A stretch of 64,000 nucleotides of DNA from Gnetum montanum (Eukaryota > Streptophyta > Gnetopsida > Gnetales > Gnetaceae): positions 56,564 to 120,563 of the forward strand of contig MNCI01004832.1 in assembly GCA_015680685.1 (NCBI GenBank). Reading direction: 5' to 3'. The notes beneath the pieces were generated by a model. It was not told the DNA's origin, did no database searches, and saw nothing but the letters and a program-made list of their open reading frames with translations. Position numbers and translations under genes: made by a program. The first letter of the stretch is position 1, and every line of letters begins with the position of its first letter. This document shows positions 1-11,053 of this stretch, piece after piece.

Positions 1-1103
1 ATTTAGATAGTGAGCCCATTACACCCACTCATCCATTCTACAAATAAGAGGTTCTGTTCGAGGGTACAGTGATATTCTTGAAATTCTTAAAACTTAAAAT
101 TAATTTTGTGTTCATTGTACTTGGAATGAAGAAGGATGGACCAAGAGGAAATGATTAGGGTGTGACATCAAGGGGACTTGCGGATTCTCTTTGGTGACGT
201 TTGTGGGAGTTATCATGCAATGTGGTTGTACTAAGATCCTTGTAGATCTAATGAAAATAGGAGTAAGAGTAACCAAAAGGGCACTCAAAAATCAAATGCT
301 ATTCTAGGGGGTTCCACTGGAAAGACATGCACCCATGCCTAAAGGTTGGTGGCTTCTCTAGATCTAGTATTCAAAAAGAAAGAAAGAGAGAGAAAAAAAA
401 AGTGCCACAAAACAAAAATCACTCCTCCTTTGAACAAAATGCCAAGTGATCGTACACCTTGTTGTTTTGGTACTCTCATAGTCACTCATCATGGGATGAA
501 ATAATGCGGTCTCACTGATTAGAGGAATGGACTTGGTCCTGATCTTGGAATGATGGGTTAATGACACCTTAATCATGCTTTACAGATAGGATTCATTGTG
601 CCTTGAGTCAATTAGCTCACATCCCAATCTCTGTAATCCCTTCTCCAGTTCATTCCATCTCACTGTTCATGTATTTGTGACTCATGTCTTGTATAGCGTT
701 GAATTCATACCTCATCATGGTGGTATCAACATGTGTGTGTTTTGTTGCATCAGTATAGATTACATTTAACCCTTCTAGTGCCTACGGACATCTTAAGGTG
801 TGGTTATGCAAGGGCATATAAGTTGGAACCTGCTTTCGGAAGGACCCACTTGCATGACTTTTGTAATTTGTACTTGTTGCACACCACCACATCATCTTAT
901 ACCCTCTGAGTATTTCATTGGCAAATCTATTCTTTCCTTTGTCATTATTTTATCAAATGTTCCTCAAACTAGGTCCGACATTAAACTTTTAGGGAAAATT
1001 CCTTGAAAAATTTTTAACTCTAAAATCATACTAAGTAAAGAATTCAACATTTATTAAAGGTAATGAGTAAGGTATGAAATCACTGACCTTTTCTCAATAA
1101 CCT

Positions 1104-1133
1104 TACTAACAATTGATTTTTGTGTGATTATAG
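1104..1133 (+). promoter_or_regulatory. Candidate 3' splice site in front of the aORF
   Basis: TACTAAC (1104-1110) is followed by a T/G-rich run and ATAG, with the ATG of the aORF immediately after. Equivalent sites stand before the ORFs at 7923, 15702 and 26989. No donor was located; the leader downstream of an LTR would be the expected place. Confidence 0.45.
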
Positions 1134-1560
1134 ATGGCCCCTAAAAGAAGACAACAAGGAGGACCTTCTCAAGGTGCAACCGAATAACCTAGGGGAGATA
1201 GAGGTCAAGGACCTCATGCAGAGTAGAAGGAAATCATTTAGTATCCATCATGATACTCCTGTTACTACATACTCTATCCATGAAAAGGGAGGTGAGGTCA
1301 AGGCCCAAGCCTATGAAGAGGAACAACGGCTATTTGCGGCATGGCATGTCAAGGCCAATCAAGTGTTCCTATAGCTGTCGTGTCCATGAAAAGTTCCGAC
1401 TCCATCAAGCATTGGAACATCAGCATGGATAGCTCATAATCCTAAAATAGAAGAGGAGAAACATCAGGTACTTCTTCAATAGTATCAATCTCAAAATCCT
1501 AATGCACAGGACAAAAGAAAGACACCTATGGAGGAGCCACCACTACCAGGAACCCCATGA
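1134..1560 (+). pseudogene. Remnant of the 3' additional ORF (aORF), short version
   Basis: This is a broken ORF in the 3' slot of element Z. It starts at an ATG encoding MAPKRRQQGGPSQG, a basic, polar N terminus, and ends at TGA after MEEPPLPGTP. The longer copy in element C (15702-17596) has matching ends: MLPKRSK at the start and LMEEPRFLGT before its stop. The middle of this copy, including the coiled coil, is deleted, and at least one frame change is needed to connect the ends. The ATG sits directly after an AG preceded by TACTAAC at 1104-1110, a near-ideal branch-point sequence 24 nt upstream, which suggests expression from a spliced mRNA. Function is unknown. The reality of the ORF rests on the two-copy comparison. 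Confidence 0.5.
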
Positions 1561-1720
1561 ATTCCAAAGTTTTGTAATTCTGTGTCTGTATCCAAATTTT
1601 GTTTAATTCTCCACTGTGGCATGAATAAATTTCTAGTTAGTCAATAATCCAATACCTATCCACTATGTATTCAATTGAGCTTGTTCCTCACCTTCTTTGA
1701 CTCGAGAACTAGTTTTTACT

Positions 1721-1734
1721 CAGTCGTGGGGGTA
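1721..1734 (+). promoter_or_regulatory. Polypurine tract before LTR1
   Basis: The sequence CAGTCGTGGGGGTA directly abuts the LTR start TGATAAAG. Related copies (TAGTCATGGGGG) precede LTR2, LTR3 and LTR4. It would prime plus-strand DNA synthesis. Confidence 0.65.
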
Positions 1735-2756
1735 TGATAAAGTGCTATATAGTTGATGCATTTACTAGATCACGTATACGCGGCCCCATTGATGTAGCCT
1801 CCCTACGTCAACGTGGCCCTGTTTATGCAACCACCTATCTCAGCCTATAAATAAGAGGGCCTTCTGCCTCATTTAGGAATCCATCTTTTAGTTGTAGTGA
1901 AGCTCTTGCATTTTGTTCATGCAGGAGATAGATTATTTTTCCAAGTGCATGCCCGCAGTGTCATGCTTGTAATTGTATGGCCCCTTTATTTAAGTGTGAC
2001 GTACTTGGACGTGCACATGATTGGAAATTAAGATCAAGATTACTTCGTCATTGTAGCATGCACTTAGTTTAATTTTTTAATTATTATTGTTATTTATTAT
2101 TTTCTTAGTTAATATTTCTTTATCATCATTTACTATTCTTGTTGTCAAATGCGGAATGAGTACAACTTTATCATGAGCATTTAAGTGTGACTACTTGGTA
2201 ACCCAGTAGCGTACCTAGGATCTATACTTAGTAATCCCAGTAGTAGTCATGCATGAGGTCCAAGATGTGTATGGATGATTAAGGAACAAATAATTATCAC
2301 ACTTAGGTTAGCTTAGACTTCATTTCCTATTACTCATTAGTTTAATCAAGATTACTTTCCATTGTCTCTAGGAGTAGCATTAGTTTAGGATTACATCATA
2401 CACCTCACTCTGGACTAAACCATACATGACAAAGCCAATACTAGTCCATGTGGGAAGACAACAAACTACAATCAACGTGTAACAATTTAGATACCACAAG
2501 TAGCCTATCCATGGAGTTTGACTAGATCATGTGTGAATGCTTGTATTCGTATGGTTGGACGTAGGGGTACCCAGCCGCTCATCACTTACTTAACCATACA
2601 TCGTGACAACTACAAGTAAGTCTGAGAAGACAATGAATAATTAACCCTAAGTGTTCCATGAGGCGTGTAGGCACTTAGTGTATGGAGTTCAACCGGATTG
2701 TGGGTGTAACGCTTCTATTCATATGGTTGAGTGTTGGGATACCTCACCACTCATCA
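1735..2756 (+). repeat. LTR1
   Basis: The repeat starts TGATAAAGTG after a polypurine tract and ends ACTCATCA next to a primer binding site. A TATA box (TATAAATA) is at 1846-1853. Its last 150 bases match the ends of LTR2, LTR3 and LTR4 (the block ending 'ccactcatca'), but its U3 and R parts differ clearly from LTR2. It is therefore not a true partner of LTR2 and belongs to a different subfamily. It serves as 3' LTR of Z and, by position, 5' LTR of A. Confidence 0.75.
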
Positions 2757-2775
2757 TTGGCGCCATTGCCGGGGA
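2757..2775 (+). promoter_or_regulatory. Primer binding site, tRNA-Asp type
   Basis: TTGGCGCCATTGCCGGGGA lies directly after LTR1. It differs by one base from the TGGCGCCGTTGCCGGGGA site complementary to the 3' end of plant tRNA-Asp, the primer used by Athila-group elements. Confidence 0.8.
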
Positions 2776-2899
2776 CTAAGTGTTTGTGCACTAAGTAGGA
2801 GATAGGAAATCGCTTACATTGTTGGGAGCTTAAACAAACCTTCAGGTTAATCAAAAGAAAAATTTATATAATGGTCAATTAGCACACTGATAAGACATA

Positions 2900-4752
2900 A
2901 TGTCTTCTTCTTCTTATCATAAGAGCAATACACCACCTAGGAATCATATAAAGAATAGTCGGCAATCAAAAACACATAGCCTAAATCCGCCAGTGTCTGA
3001 ACAATATAGGGTGGTATATACTCATCCTGATGAGTATATACCCAATTTTACCTTTATCCTCCATCAAGATGAACAGATGCATTGGAGAGACTTGCAAGGT
3101 AACATAGTGTTACCTCTAGATCACGAGTCCCCAACATGCTCCTCCATGCTTTGGCACAGATCGACATGACTCAGCTCTATGTTGAATATGTTGCAGAAGA
3201 CTTTGACATGAGGGATTACCATCCCAGTGTTTTACAACATATGAGGGACTCAAGGTAGGAGAGCCAACATACACTATTGAAGGGCAAAGGGGTCCCACAT
3301 GTCCTTAGTGAAATAGAAGATGGTAAACCACTCATAATAGGTTCTCTATCAAATGAGGAGGTAGGGTATCAGAACTTATGATCAATGATACATAACACTG
3401 GTTCTGATCCCTGTGAATGCCAACTGTTTACAAAGGGAACAACAACTCATGATAAGGACAGGCACTTAGATTGTCATCACGATCAAGGCCATAGTAGTCA
3501 AAGAGAAGGCAAGAAGCATCATCATGGCGATGGTTCTCCTTTGTCTTCTCCTTCATCTCATCACTCACCCTCTCCTTTCACATCTAGGCATAGCCATCAT
3601 GAGCATAACGGTGAGGATAGAGGTAGGAAAAATGAGAGACCTCGATGAGAGAGTCGAGAGAAAGGACAAGGGCATGAATGAAGGGAAAGTAGGGAACAAT
3701 GAAGACATCACAGGCATCATGAAAGAGATGATCATGACAAGTCCCTACTTTCCATCCAAAGTATGCTCGATGTAATGGAGGCTATGAGAATTACAACAAG
3801 GCATCAAAAGGTCAGTCGGATCAAACAATTAGACATGAATAATATCCCACTCTTTGAAGGGGGATACAATGCTGATCCACAACATCATTTATAGGCATTC
3901 CACGATGCTTGCGCCTTATAGAACATAGAAAATGAGTGGCAGAAACTTAAGTTATTTCCCAGGACACTCATTAAGGAAGCAGAGAGTTGGTACCAATCCT
4001 TAGAACCAGAAACCATCAAGAGGTGGAGTACAATGTTAGAACTCTTCAACGATAAGTATCAAATGTACTCCAGAGTTTCTAATTTACGTAAGTAGATCCA
4101 ACGATGGAAGCAAGGTACTCATGAACCCTTGGATGCTGGCATGGGCCTCTACTACGCATTGCTACATCGTTGCTTGGGCCATGGTTATGCACAACGGGAC
4201 CAACTTTGCCACATCATAGATGGGCTAAGGTATGAAACTAGGAGAACCCTTGGGACTTATGCCCAAGAGAGACTATTAGAACTTAGATCCCATGAAGTTT
4301 ATCAGTTGTTGGAGCAAGTAGCCAAAGAAGAATATGAGCTATGAAAAAGAGAGAGTACAAAATAATACAACTGTGATCCTTCCCTTCGAAAGAAGGGAGT
4401 GAAATTTTGCGATGAAGAGGATGAGTTACCACTCGAAGAGTTGGTGAGCAGAAAAACCATGCTGATTTAAAAACTAACAACCAAAGTATTGGCTAAGGTA
4501 GATCAATTGTGGGATTCCTTAGAATCTAGACCTAAAAATATCTTGAAAATCATAGAAGAGTCTAAGAAAGAACAAAGTAGTGACAAAGATAAGACAAAGT
4601 GGAGAAATTTAGGCCCTACACATAATAAAGGTAAGGGAAAAATTACTATCTTCGATGAGGTTGTGAATTCAGACATAGACTATGACAGTGGATGTGAGAT
4701 CTGCCAATATGACCATCCTAAGGGATGTTGTCCAATCATCTCACATATATAG
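2900..4752 (+). pseudogene. gag: Gag, element A
   Basis: This is a degraded capsid/nucleocapsid ORF in several frames. It starts at an ATG giving a Ser-rich N terminus (MSSSSYHKS), then 'YIPNFTFILHQDEQ', shared with element B at 18818. A charged, Arg/His-rich stretch follows (3400-3700). The capsid core at about 3780-4340 includes AESWYQSLEP and ends ERLLELRSHEVYQLLEQV, like the leucine-rich end of Athila gag. A zinc knuckle CEICQYDHPKGCC (4696-4734, CX2CX3HX4C) closes it. The ancestral start may be the ATG at 2870, now followed by a stop. Frameshifts and stops make it non-functional. It would form the particle and bind element RNA. Confidence 0.75.
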
Positions 4753-5380
4753 GAGTCTGTGGTGTATGCACTTAATCTGAGACTTAACCAACGACAAACA
4801 CCCTGAAGGTTACCTTATCCTCAAGGTAACCCAAGGTAGTTCCACCAATCGTTAATGTACTATCCAAGTGGAACTCCACCACAATCCATCAGAAAACATC
4901 AGCAATGCTAACACCCACAATCATGGGGGATGCCACCGCCAACACAACAGTACCCTTACCGACAACTTGATTCTTATGGCTATTATGTGCAGCAGCCAGT
5001 TTCTCCAAGTGACTCTATGGATCACACAACTCCCCAACGTCACTACCAAGTTTGAGAGTACTTTAAGAGGACTCCTTATCCTTCGGAAGACATTCCACAT
5101 TCATCCCATTCTCCAACTCCATCCGCACCTCTTCCACCTGTAGTTCCCATACCTTCTGCTCCAACAATGCAAGGGGAACTTCCTACTCAACTACAGCAAT
5201 GTAATGCTATGAGAGCTATAAACATCCAACCCGCTGCTAGTTCTGACAACCATAAGAAAAGAAGACCTTTCTTCAGAACCAAAAGCACAAACAAGCTCTC
5301 ACAACAATAAGCGATTGAGTCCACAACCACTCCTCCACCATCCAAGACTTCGGGGCACCCTTGAGTCCAACAACAGAGCT
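4753..5380 (+). pseudogene. Gag-protease linker, element A
   Basis: This stretch is rich in Pro, Gln and Tyr codons in interrupted frames (for example 'QPLMYYPSGTPP' near 4850). The same block stands at 20740-21370 in B. It is a low-complexity spacer between zinc knuckle and protease, with no domain recognised. Confidence 0.5.
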
Positions 5381-5382
5381 GT

Positions 5383-5930
5383 ATGCATACGGTTATGTTA
5401 ACACATATCGTAACCAATTGGATCAAGGTAGACCACCTTCCCAGGAAACTCTCTGATCTTGGAAGCCCCTTAATCTATCTACAAGTCACCGGGAACACAC
5501 CACATAAAGCTCTTCTTGACTTAGGTTCTAGAGTAAACTTAATCTCACAAAAAATATATCAAGCCTAGAACCTGCCCCAACTTAAGAAGAGCAATATTCA
5601 ACTGGAGCTGACTGACTAGTCCATCACCATTCCCTTAGGATTGGTGGAGGGCATCATTACCACTGTGTGTGGGTGGTCATACCAACTGATTTCTTGGTGA
5701 TAGAAGTCAATAGTGACAACGGGGGCTTCCTAATTATAATGGGAAGGCCATGGCTAAGTACAGTAGATGCATACCTAGGGATCTGCGATCTTTCCTTGTA
5801 GATATCTAAGATAAACATATATGGAAATATTGAGAAGAAGAAAGTTCCATGCATCACATACAATGACTCAAAGGGTGATGACACGGAAGGATGCTCAACA
5901 TCTCTTCCATATAATCGGTGTCCCCAAGAA
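5383..5930 (+). pseudogene. Aspartic protease, element A
   Basis: This is a retropepsin-like domain. The approach 'VTNWIKVDHLPRKL' leads to the active site ALLDLGSRVNLIS (about 5507-5545), matching the D-(L)-G-(A/S) loop of Athila-group proteases. The second half shows 'GRPWLSTVDAYLGI' near 5744-5785, the usual ILGRxWL signature. Stops and frame changes separate the halves. It would cleave the Gag-Pol polyprotein. Its sequence continues to about 6155 with the start of the protease-RT linker and is then cut by the deletion. Confidence 0.75.
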
Positions 5931-6190
5931 ACACAAATTCAAAGGTGCCTGTATGTAGCAACCACACAAGTATTAGACACCCTGTGGTTGATAGCTACTA
6001 GAAAGAGCAACCCAATATTCATAGAATGAACTGAGGAAACAACTCATGTTAACAACGAAGGCATAGATACATTGGAGTATGAGTGTTGCCAACTTCCACC
6101 CCTTAATCTGAGAACATCAGTGGGGAGAATTTGGGCATTTTTATGAAATTCAAATAGACGTTTATTATTTTGGATCTCTCCCTTGCAATT

Positions 6191-6202
6191 TAGTCATGGG
6201 GG
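6191..6202 (+). promoter_or_regulatory. Internal copy of the polypurine motif
   Basis: TAGTCATGGGGG here is repeated at 7728 and at the true 3' tract at 8272. Element B has the same three in the same order (25155, 26794, 27347). Confidence 0.5.
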
Positions 6203-6243
6203 AGATGGCCACCTATGCTAATCATTGGAGGCCCTCAGTTCTT

Positions 6244-6470
6244 TTTAGTTTTTGTTTTACACATTTTGTTTAAAATTTTTTGTTTAACACATTTTTGTTT
6301 TACAAGTTTTTGTTTTACACATTTTTGTTTTACAAGTTTTTGTTTTACACATTCTTTTTACAAGTTTTTGTTTAACAAATTTTTGTTTTACAAGTTTTTG
6401 TTTTACACGTTTTTGTTTTAGAAGTTTTTGTTTTACACATTTTTGTTTTACAAATTTCTTTAACTTTTCT
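6244..6470 (+). repeat. 15-bp T-rich minisatellite
   Basis: About 14 imperfect units of TTTTTGTTTTACAAG or TTTTTGTTTTACACA. Element B has only one or two units at the matching place (25205-25265), so the array grew in this copy. The ORFs read through it on both strands are products of the repeat. Confidence 0.8.
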
Positions 6471-6508
6471 TGTTTTTGTTTTACAACATCATTACACTTT
6501 TTTATTTC

Positions 6509-6510
<2 letters not shown>

Positions 6511-6541
<31 letters not shown>
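6511..6541 (+). repeat. (TG)n microsatellite
   Basis: Fifteen TG units. Element B has only a short TGTGTG at the same position (25288). Confidence 0.9.
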
Positions 6542-6544
<3 letters not shown>

Positions 6545-6559
6545 GTCCATCCTGTATGT

Positions 6560-7920
6560 TTGTCTCCCATAAGTGTTCTTCATGATGGTATGAACTATTT
6601 TTCTATTTGATTGCTAATTTTTGGCTTTTTACCTTTAAGTTATGATGTTGATACTAAGGTATGTTTCTTTTAATATGGTAGGCAATGAGTCCACTTCATC
6701 CATTTATCCACAAAGTTCTATGGTCTCTCTTGGCTTGGAAATGTACAGTCCCTTTCTAATAAGAACTTTAATGAACCGGTGACTAGGTATTTCTCAAACT
6801 AAGGCAAGACTCAAGGATTGAAAAGGGTGTGACTTCAAGGGAACTTGATGCATTTGTGTTGGCTATTCTCTTGGGTGCTTGGATGTTTTCTTCTTGAGTT
6901 TTCTTATCGTTCTGATGTCACCCAATTATCGGAAGCTAAGTTAATAAAAATAACAAAGTCTTTGCATGGTGTGGTTCTCATGCATAAAAATATAAAACAG
7001 AAAAGAAAGAAAGAAAGTGAGAATTCAAAGCACACCCCTTAGGCAAAATAATCCCTTGGGCTACAAGCACTGGTTATGGAACTCAAGATAAAAAATGTTC
7101 TCTCTAACTAAGGCCCTTCTCACTTCCCTTTCTCTCCTCATTTGTTTCGGCAGAATGGTGGTGGATCTTTGGAGGTGTATTCTTGTTACTTCAAGTGGAT
7201 GGATTGGTCGAATGCATTGATGTGAAGTCACTGGATGTGGTTGGTTTGAGGTCAGAGTTGGAATGAGATTTTCCAAGTCATATTAATCACACAACCCACA
7301 AGGGGCTATACACCACCTTGTTCTTGGGATTCCATTCCATTCTCTTCTCTTCATCCTTCTCTCCATTGTTCACCTCATTGCCAGTTGTATCATTAGTGTA
7401 TATTTTGGTAGATACATCATTTTCTTTTTGGTAAATTCTTATGGTAAAGACTTTAGCTCTTGTTCCAAAGGACATTGCTAGAGCCTATGGACTCTTTGAA
7501 TGTGGGTTTTTTAGGGCATTAAGGGCATGAGCCTGCTTTGGGGAGGACCCACTGACATTCCTATTTGGTGCAACAATTAAATTCTTTCCCTTAACATTTT
7601 TGAAATTCATCTTATTCTATTCATTTCCATCTTGACAGCCATTTCATTGATGTCCTAGTTATCTCTTTTTATCCATCCTTCTTATTCCTTTTCTTCTTCC
7701 ATTCTCTCGCTACCAGAGGTTTGCAATTAGTCATGGGGGTACGGGGCCCAATTTTTTCAATTTTCTCCTTGCCCCTACACCTTCGGTAGTCACCATTAAT
7801 ACATCTCTAGATCCGCAATCAGCCATACCACAACCCAGCCAATGGACTTTTACCAAAGCAAGCTATCAATTACATTATGATTCATTTACCCTTGCTAATA
7901 TAAGACTGTGTTGTGTGTGT
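6560..7920 (+). other. 3' spacer of element A
   Basis: Noncoding. It aligns with 25320-26985 of B and, in blocks, with Z and C. A conserved 'gcctgcttt..ggaggacccact' block is at 7529-7552. No supportable ORF was seen before 7923. Confidence 0.6.
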
Positions 7921-7922
7921 AG
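7895..7922 (+). promoter_or_regulatory. Candidate 3' splice site before the small membrane ORF
   Basis: CTAAT at 7895-7899 is followed by a T/G-rich tract and TGTGTAG, directly before the ATG at 7923. Spacing from branch point to AG is about 24 nt, as before the ORFs in Z and B. Confidence 0.45.
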
Positions 7923-8147
7923 ATGGTAATCATGAAATAATGGATTGGATCTGGAGGGAACACTTGGAATGGAGCAGTGCTGAAGCAGATATGCAAGGAG
8001 CAAGATCGATGGCATGCTTATGGATGGACAATGAAAGGTGCAATCTTGGCATTGGCAGTAGCAACACTTCTTTCTCTCTTTCTCTTTCTCAGCTGCCAAA
8101 TGAGGCCTGATGTCAATGTAATAAGGTGTTCACTCTTGTTGTTATGA
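7923..8147 (+). pseudogene. Small 3' ORF with one membrane segment, element A
   Basis: This is a 74-codon frame starting at an ATG next to a splice-acceptor-like AG and ending at TGA. It has one internal TAA (7938-7940) where element B has CAA. The first 45 residues are polar with several Trp (WIGSGGNTWNG, then RWHAYGWTMKGA). Next comes a hydrophobic run of about 20 residues (ILALAVATLLSLFLFLSC), long enough to cross a membrane, then a short polar tail. The copy at 26989 in B keeps the same reading frame and the GYGWTMKGAILAL core although many bases differ. It occupies the slot that holds a coiled-coil ORF in Z and C. Function is unknown; an envelope-like or membrane-targeting role is only a guess. 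Confidence 0.5.
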
Positions 8148-8271
8148 ACACTAGTTTTGTTGTGTCTTGTAATGATGATCCATTCACATGTCATTCCATT
8201 AGTTTCAATTGAGTCAATAATCCCATACCTTCCCGATATTATTGTAAGGAACTCGAGGACAAGTTTTCATT

Positions 8272-8285
8272 TAGTCATGGGGGTG
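8272..8285 (+). promoter_or_regulatory. Polypurine tract before LTR2
   Basis: TAGTCATGGGGGTG directly abuts the LTR start TGATGGGACG. Confidence 0.7.
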
Positions 8286-9143
8286 TGATGGGACGCTATA
8301 TCGCATGGGCCACAATATTGCATATGTGATATTGCATCCCTCACTATATTACGTACGTGATATCACGTCTTTTCCTGTGATATCATGTACACGATATCGT
8401 AGTGCGTCATCATATCTATAAATAAGAGGTGGCTCTCCCTTGTTTTAGAATCCTAGGCTAGATAGTAGGGAAACTTTGGTAGATTGATCACTCTAGAGAT
8501 AGAATATTTTCCATGTACCCGCAGTAGGAACTCCAGAGTGAACGGATCTTTATTCGAGCAGACATTGTACCTGAACACAAGTTTGTGTACAACAATAAAG
8601 ACGAGCTTCTTAGATAAACCTTGCAGTGCATGGAATAGGCTAGTTAGGATTTTATTTACTGTTATTTATTATCTATTATTTACATGCTTTATTAGTTATT
8701 TAATTCTCTCTCAACCCTTCTCTCCTAGTTAAGTGCCTTAGTATGACCGCTTCGAGCATGTGCGTTACGCTTGGTGATCCCAGCAATGATTAGTGTTTGA
8801 TAGCCAAGGTTGCATTGGTTTAGGGTGTGTACGGTAAGTGGGAGCAGATGTTGACACTAGGTTAATTTAGACTTAGTTAGATAGTTAGAGTTAGTTAATT
8901 ACTTTCTTCACCCTTCACCTTGTTAGCATAGGAGATAAAATAGAAAAGATAAAAAAATCATATACCTCAAACTTACTTAATCATACACCATGACAGCTAC
9001 AAGTAAATCTAGGAAGACAAAGAATAATTAACCCTAAGTGTTCCATGAGGCGTGTAGGCACATAGTCTGTAGAGTTTGACTTGATCGCACGTGTAACGCT
9101 CATATTCGTATGGTTGAGTGTTGGGATACCTTGCCACTCATCA
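8286..9143 (+). repeat. LTR2
   Basis: The repeat runs from TGATGGGACG to ACTCATCA. U3 is dense in short palindromes (GATATC, ACGTAC, TGATATCACG). TATAAATA is at 8417-8424 and AATAAA at 8594-8599. It is close to LTR3 and LTR4 and distant from LTR1. It is followed not by a primer site but by mid-internal sequence of element C, so a rearrangement joins here. Confidence 0.75.
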
Positions 9144-9235
9144 TGTATGTACAACAATGTCTATATGCAACAACCAGTAGAAAAGAAGGCTCCTAGTTAC
9201 TAATTAATGAAGAAGAGTCAAAGTTAAACATATGC

Positions 9236-9475
9236 ATGGAACTAATGGATAAGATTACAAGTTCCTATATTAAAGAAATAGATAAACTAGAACAGATACA
9301 AAGACAACCTTCCTATACCAAGTCACAACAAGAGGAGGATATTAAATGGAGAAAGTTAGAGATACCAGAAAGCTATGAACTTGAACCACTAGTACTAAAA
9401 GTCCTACCAGATGCACTTGAATATGCTTTTCTTAATAATAAAAAATTGGTAACCATAAACTCTAATTTTAATTAA
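9236..9475 (+). pseudogene. Protease-RT linker, element C
   Basis: A 79-codon open frame includes SYELEPLVLKVLPDALEYAFL, the 'ELKPLPxHLxYAFL' signature that precedes RT in Athila-group polyproteins. It ends in a TAA within an A-rich run. RT follows after about 120 bases in broken frames. Confidence 0.7.
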
Positions 9476-9595
9476 AAAAAAGAGAAAATTGTTAGAAGTG
9501 GCAAGAAAATGATCAACTACACTCACATGATCATATGATGAGATCACTAGTATTTATTTATGCATTTGGTAACATCAAATCTACTTTGATCTAGC

Positions 9596-10300
9596 TATTA
9601 AACCATGCCACCAACCTTAACGAAGATTGAATACAAAACTCAAAAAGTTGTCAAATAGGAATTGAAAAAGCTATTCAAAGTAGGGTTCATCTATCCTATC
9701 ATAGATAGTGAATGGGTTAGCCCATTTGTAATTGTTCCAAAGAAGGACGGCAAGTGGATGGTATGTATAAATTTCCAATTGTTGAACATGACAACATTCA
9801 AATACCATTTTCCTTTATTTTTTGTTGACTAAGTCCTAGACACCATTGTGGGACATTAATGCTATAGATTTCTTGAATGGATACAATAGATATAATCAAA
9901 TTTGTATTTCACCATAGGATCAAGAGAAAATAACGTTCATTAGTTCATGGGGAATGTTTGCATATAGGAAAATGCCATTTGGCCTATGTAATGCTCCTAG
10001 TACCTTCTAGAGACTTGTCCTTAGTATCTTCCAAAAATAAATTAACAATGGATTTTATGTGTTCATGGATGATTTTTCTATGTACAAGCTTAATTTCAAA
10101 CAAGCTTTGGACTGATTAGAGAAGCTTTTAAAAAGATGTGTTGAAAAAAATTTAAAGCTTAATTGGTAAAAAATCCATTTAATGATTCAAGACAACATAG
10201 TTCTAGGGCATAAGATACCTTATAAAGGAGGTACGGTAGATCTAAATAATATTAGAGTTATTCAGAACATCACTCAAAGGCCATAGATAGTTAAAGATGT
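9596..10300 (+). pseudogene. Reverse transcriptase, element C
   Basis: Recognisable RT blocks are 'FIYPIIDSEWVSPFVIVPKKDGKW' (split by stops), 'LLNMTTFKYHFPLFFVD', 'MPFGLCNAP' near 9970-9998 and the catalytic FMDD at 10062-10073. The second half shows 'ILGHKIPYKGGTVDL' near 10202. Several stops and at least two frameshifts make it dead, although the FMDD aspartates are intact. It would copy the element RNA into DNA. Confidence 0.75.
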
Positions 10301-10885
10301 TAGATCATACCTTAGCCATATAGGATACTCCAAAATATTCATTGAAAATTTGCCAAAGATTACAAAACTACTTGTTAAACTGATAAAGAAAGATGCATCA
10401 TTTTTGTAGGTAGAAAAATGTGAGAAATCATTTGAGAGCCTAAAATAGAAACTAATTAAAAAAAATCCTCTAAGCCTCAAATGATTATAAGGCTTTCCAC
10501 ATTATAATAGATGCTTCAAGCTATGCATTGGGAGTAATGTTAATTCAACTCAATGATAAAAATTGAAAATATAACATACACTACACTAGTTAAAGCATCA
10601 CCAAAGCATAACTTAACTATATTACTACAAAAAAGGAGCTTATGGTTGTGGTATATGCACTTGAAAATTTTAGACATTATGTGCTTGGGTATTTTATCTA
10701 TGTTCACATTGATCATTGATCATAGTGCTATGAGATTTCTAATACACAAACTAGTGGTCAGTCCAAGAGTGATAAGATGACTTGTCATCTTACAAGAATT
10801 TGACATTATGATGATTGACAAGAAAGGAAATGAGAATGTTGTAGCTAATCACTTATCAAGATTAAAATGGGAATCTTAAGAAAAT
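10300..10885 (+). pseudogene. RT thumb and RNase H, element C
   Basis: The RT connection ('SYLSHIGYSKIFIENLPKITK') is followed by an RNase H domain with 'DASSYALGVMLIQLND' near 10510, 'KKELMVVVYALENFRHYVLGY' near 10632-10695 and 'IDHSAMRFLIHK' near 10710-10750. It ends with 'NENVVANHLSRL' (10830-10865). All the usual acidic positions are visible, but the frame is broken. Confidence 0.7.
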
Positions 10886-11053
10886 GAAGGACCATCATCA
10901 AACCAATTTTCTTATGAAAATTTATTTACAAAGATAGTAATGGTTGTAGATTCAATAGTAAAGTTATGGATTACTGATTACATGACATATCTAATCACAC
11001 AAGTACTTCCTATTGAGTGGTATAAGAAGTGAAAAGAACAATTTCTCCATAGA

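Larger units (their letters stand above)
1..1734 (+). mobile_element. Element Z: 3' end of an Athila-like retrotransposon
   Basis: This is the last part of an internal region cut by the window edge. It ends in a purine-rich tract directly followed by LTR1. It aligns by eye with the 3' spacer of element C: the 'gtgtgacatcaagggga' block near 161 matches 13870, the 'cactggaaagacatg' block near 316 matches 14008, and the 'gaaggacccact' block near 838 matches 14700. No pol sequence is visible, so the lineage is taken from its relatives in the window. Bases 1-1100 hold no supportable gene. Confidence 0.65.
1735..9143 (+). mobile_element. Element A: Athila-like, gag-protease only
   Basis: The internal region 2757-8285 lies between LTR1 and LTR2. 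It carries a primer site, gag and protease, then jumps at about 6160 directly to the 3' spacer. Compared with element B, the roughly 2.95 kb holding RT, RNase H and integrase (about 22172-25125 of B) is missing. The two LTRs are from different subfamilies and there is no matching target duplication (flanks GGGTA and TGTAT), so this is not a simple intact insertion. Confidence 0.7.

Noticed and set aside
2900-3298. Minus-strand frames over gag of A (for example 3116-3298)
   Set aside because: Shadows of the gag reading frame; no independent support.
6215-6583. Phe-rich (plus) and Lys/Gln-rich (minus) frames
   Set aside because: Products of the 15-bp T-rich minisatellite and the TG run.
1735-9143. 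Element A as an intact insertion with matched LTRs
   Set aside because: LTR1 and LTR2 are from different subfamilies and flanks GGGTA/TGTAT do not match.
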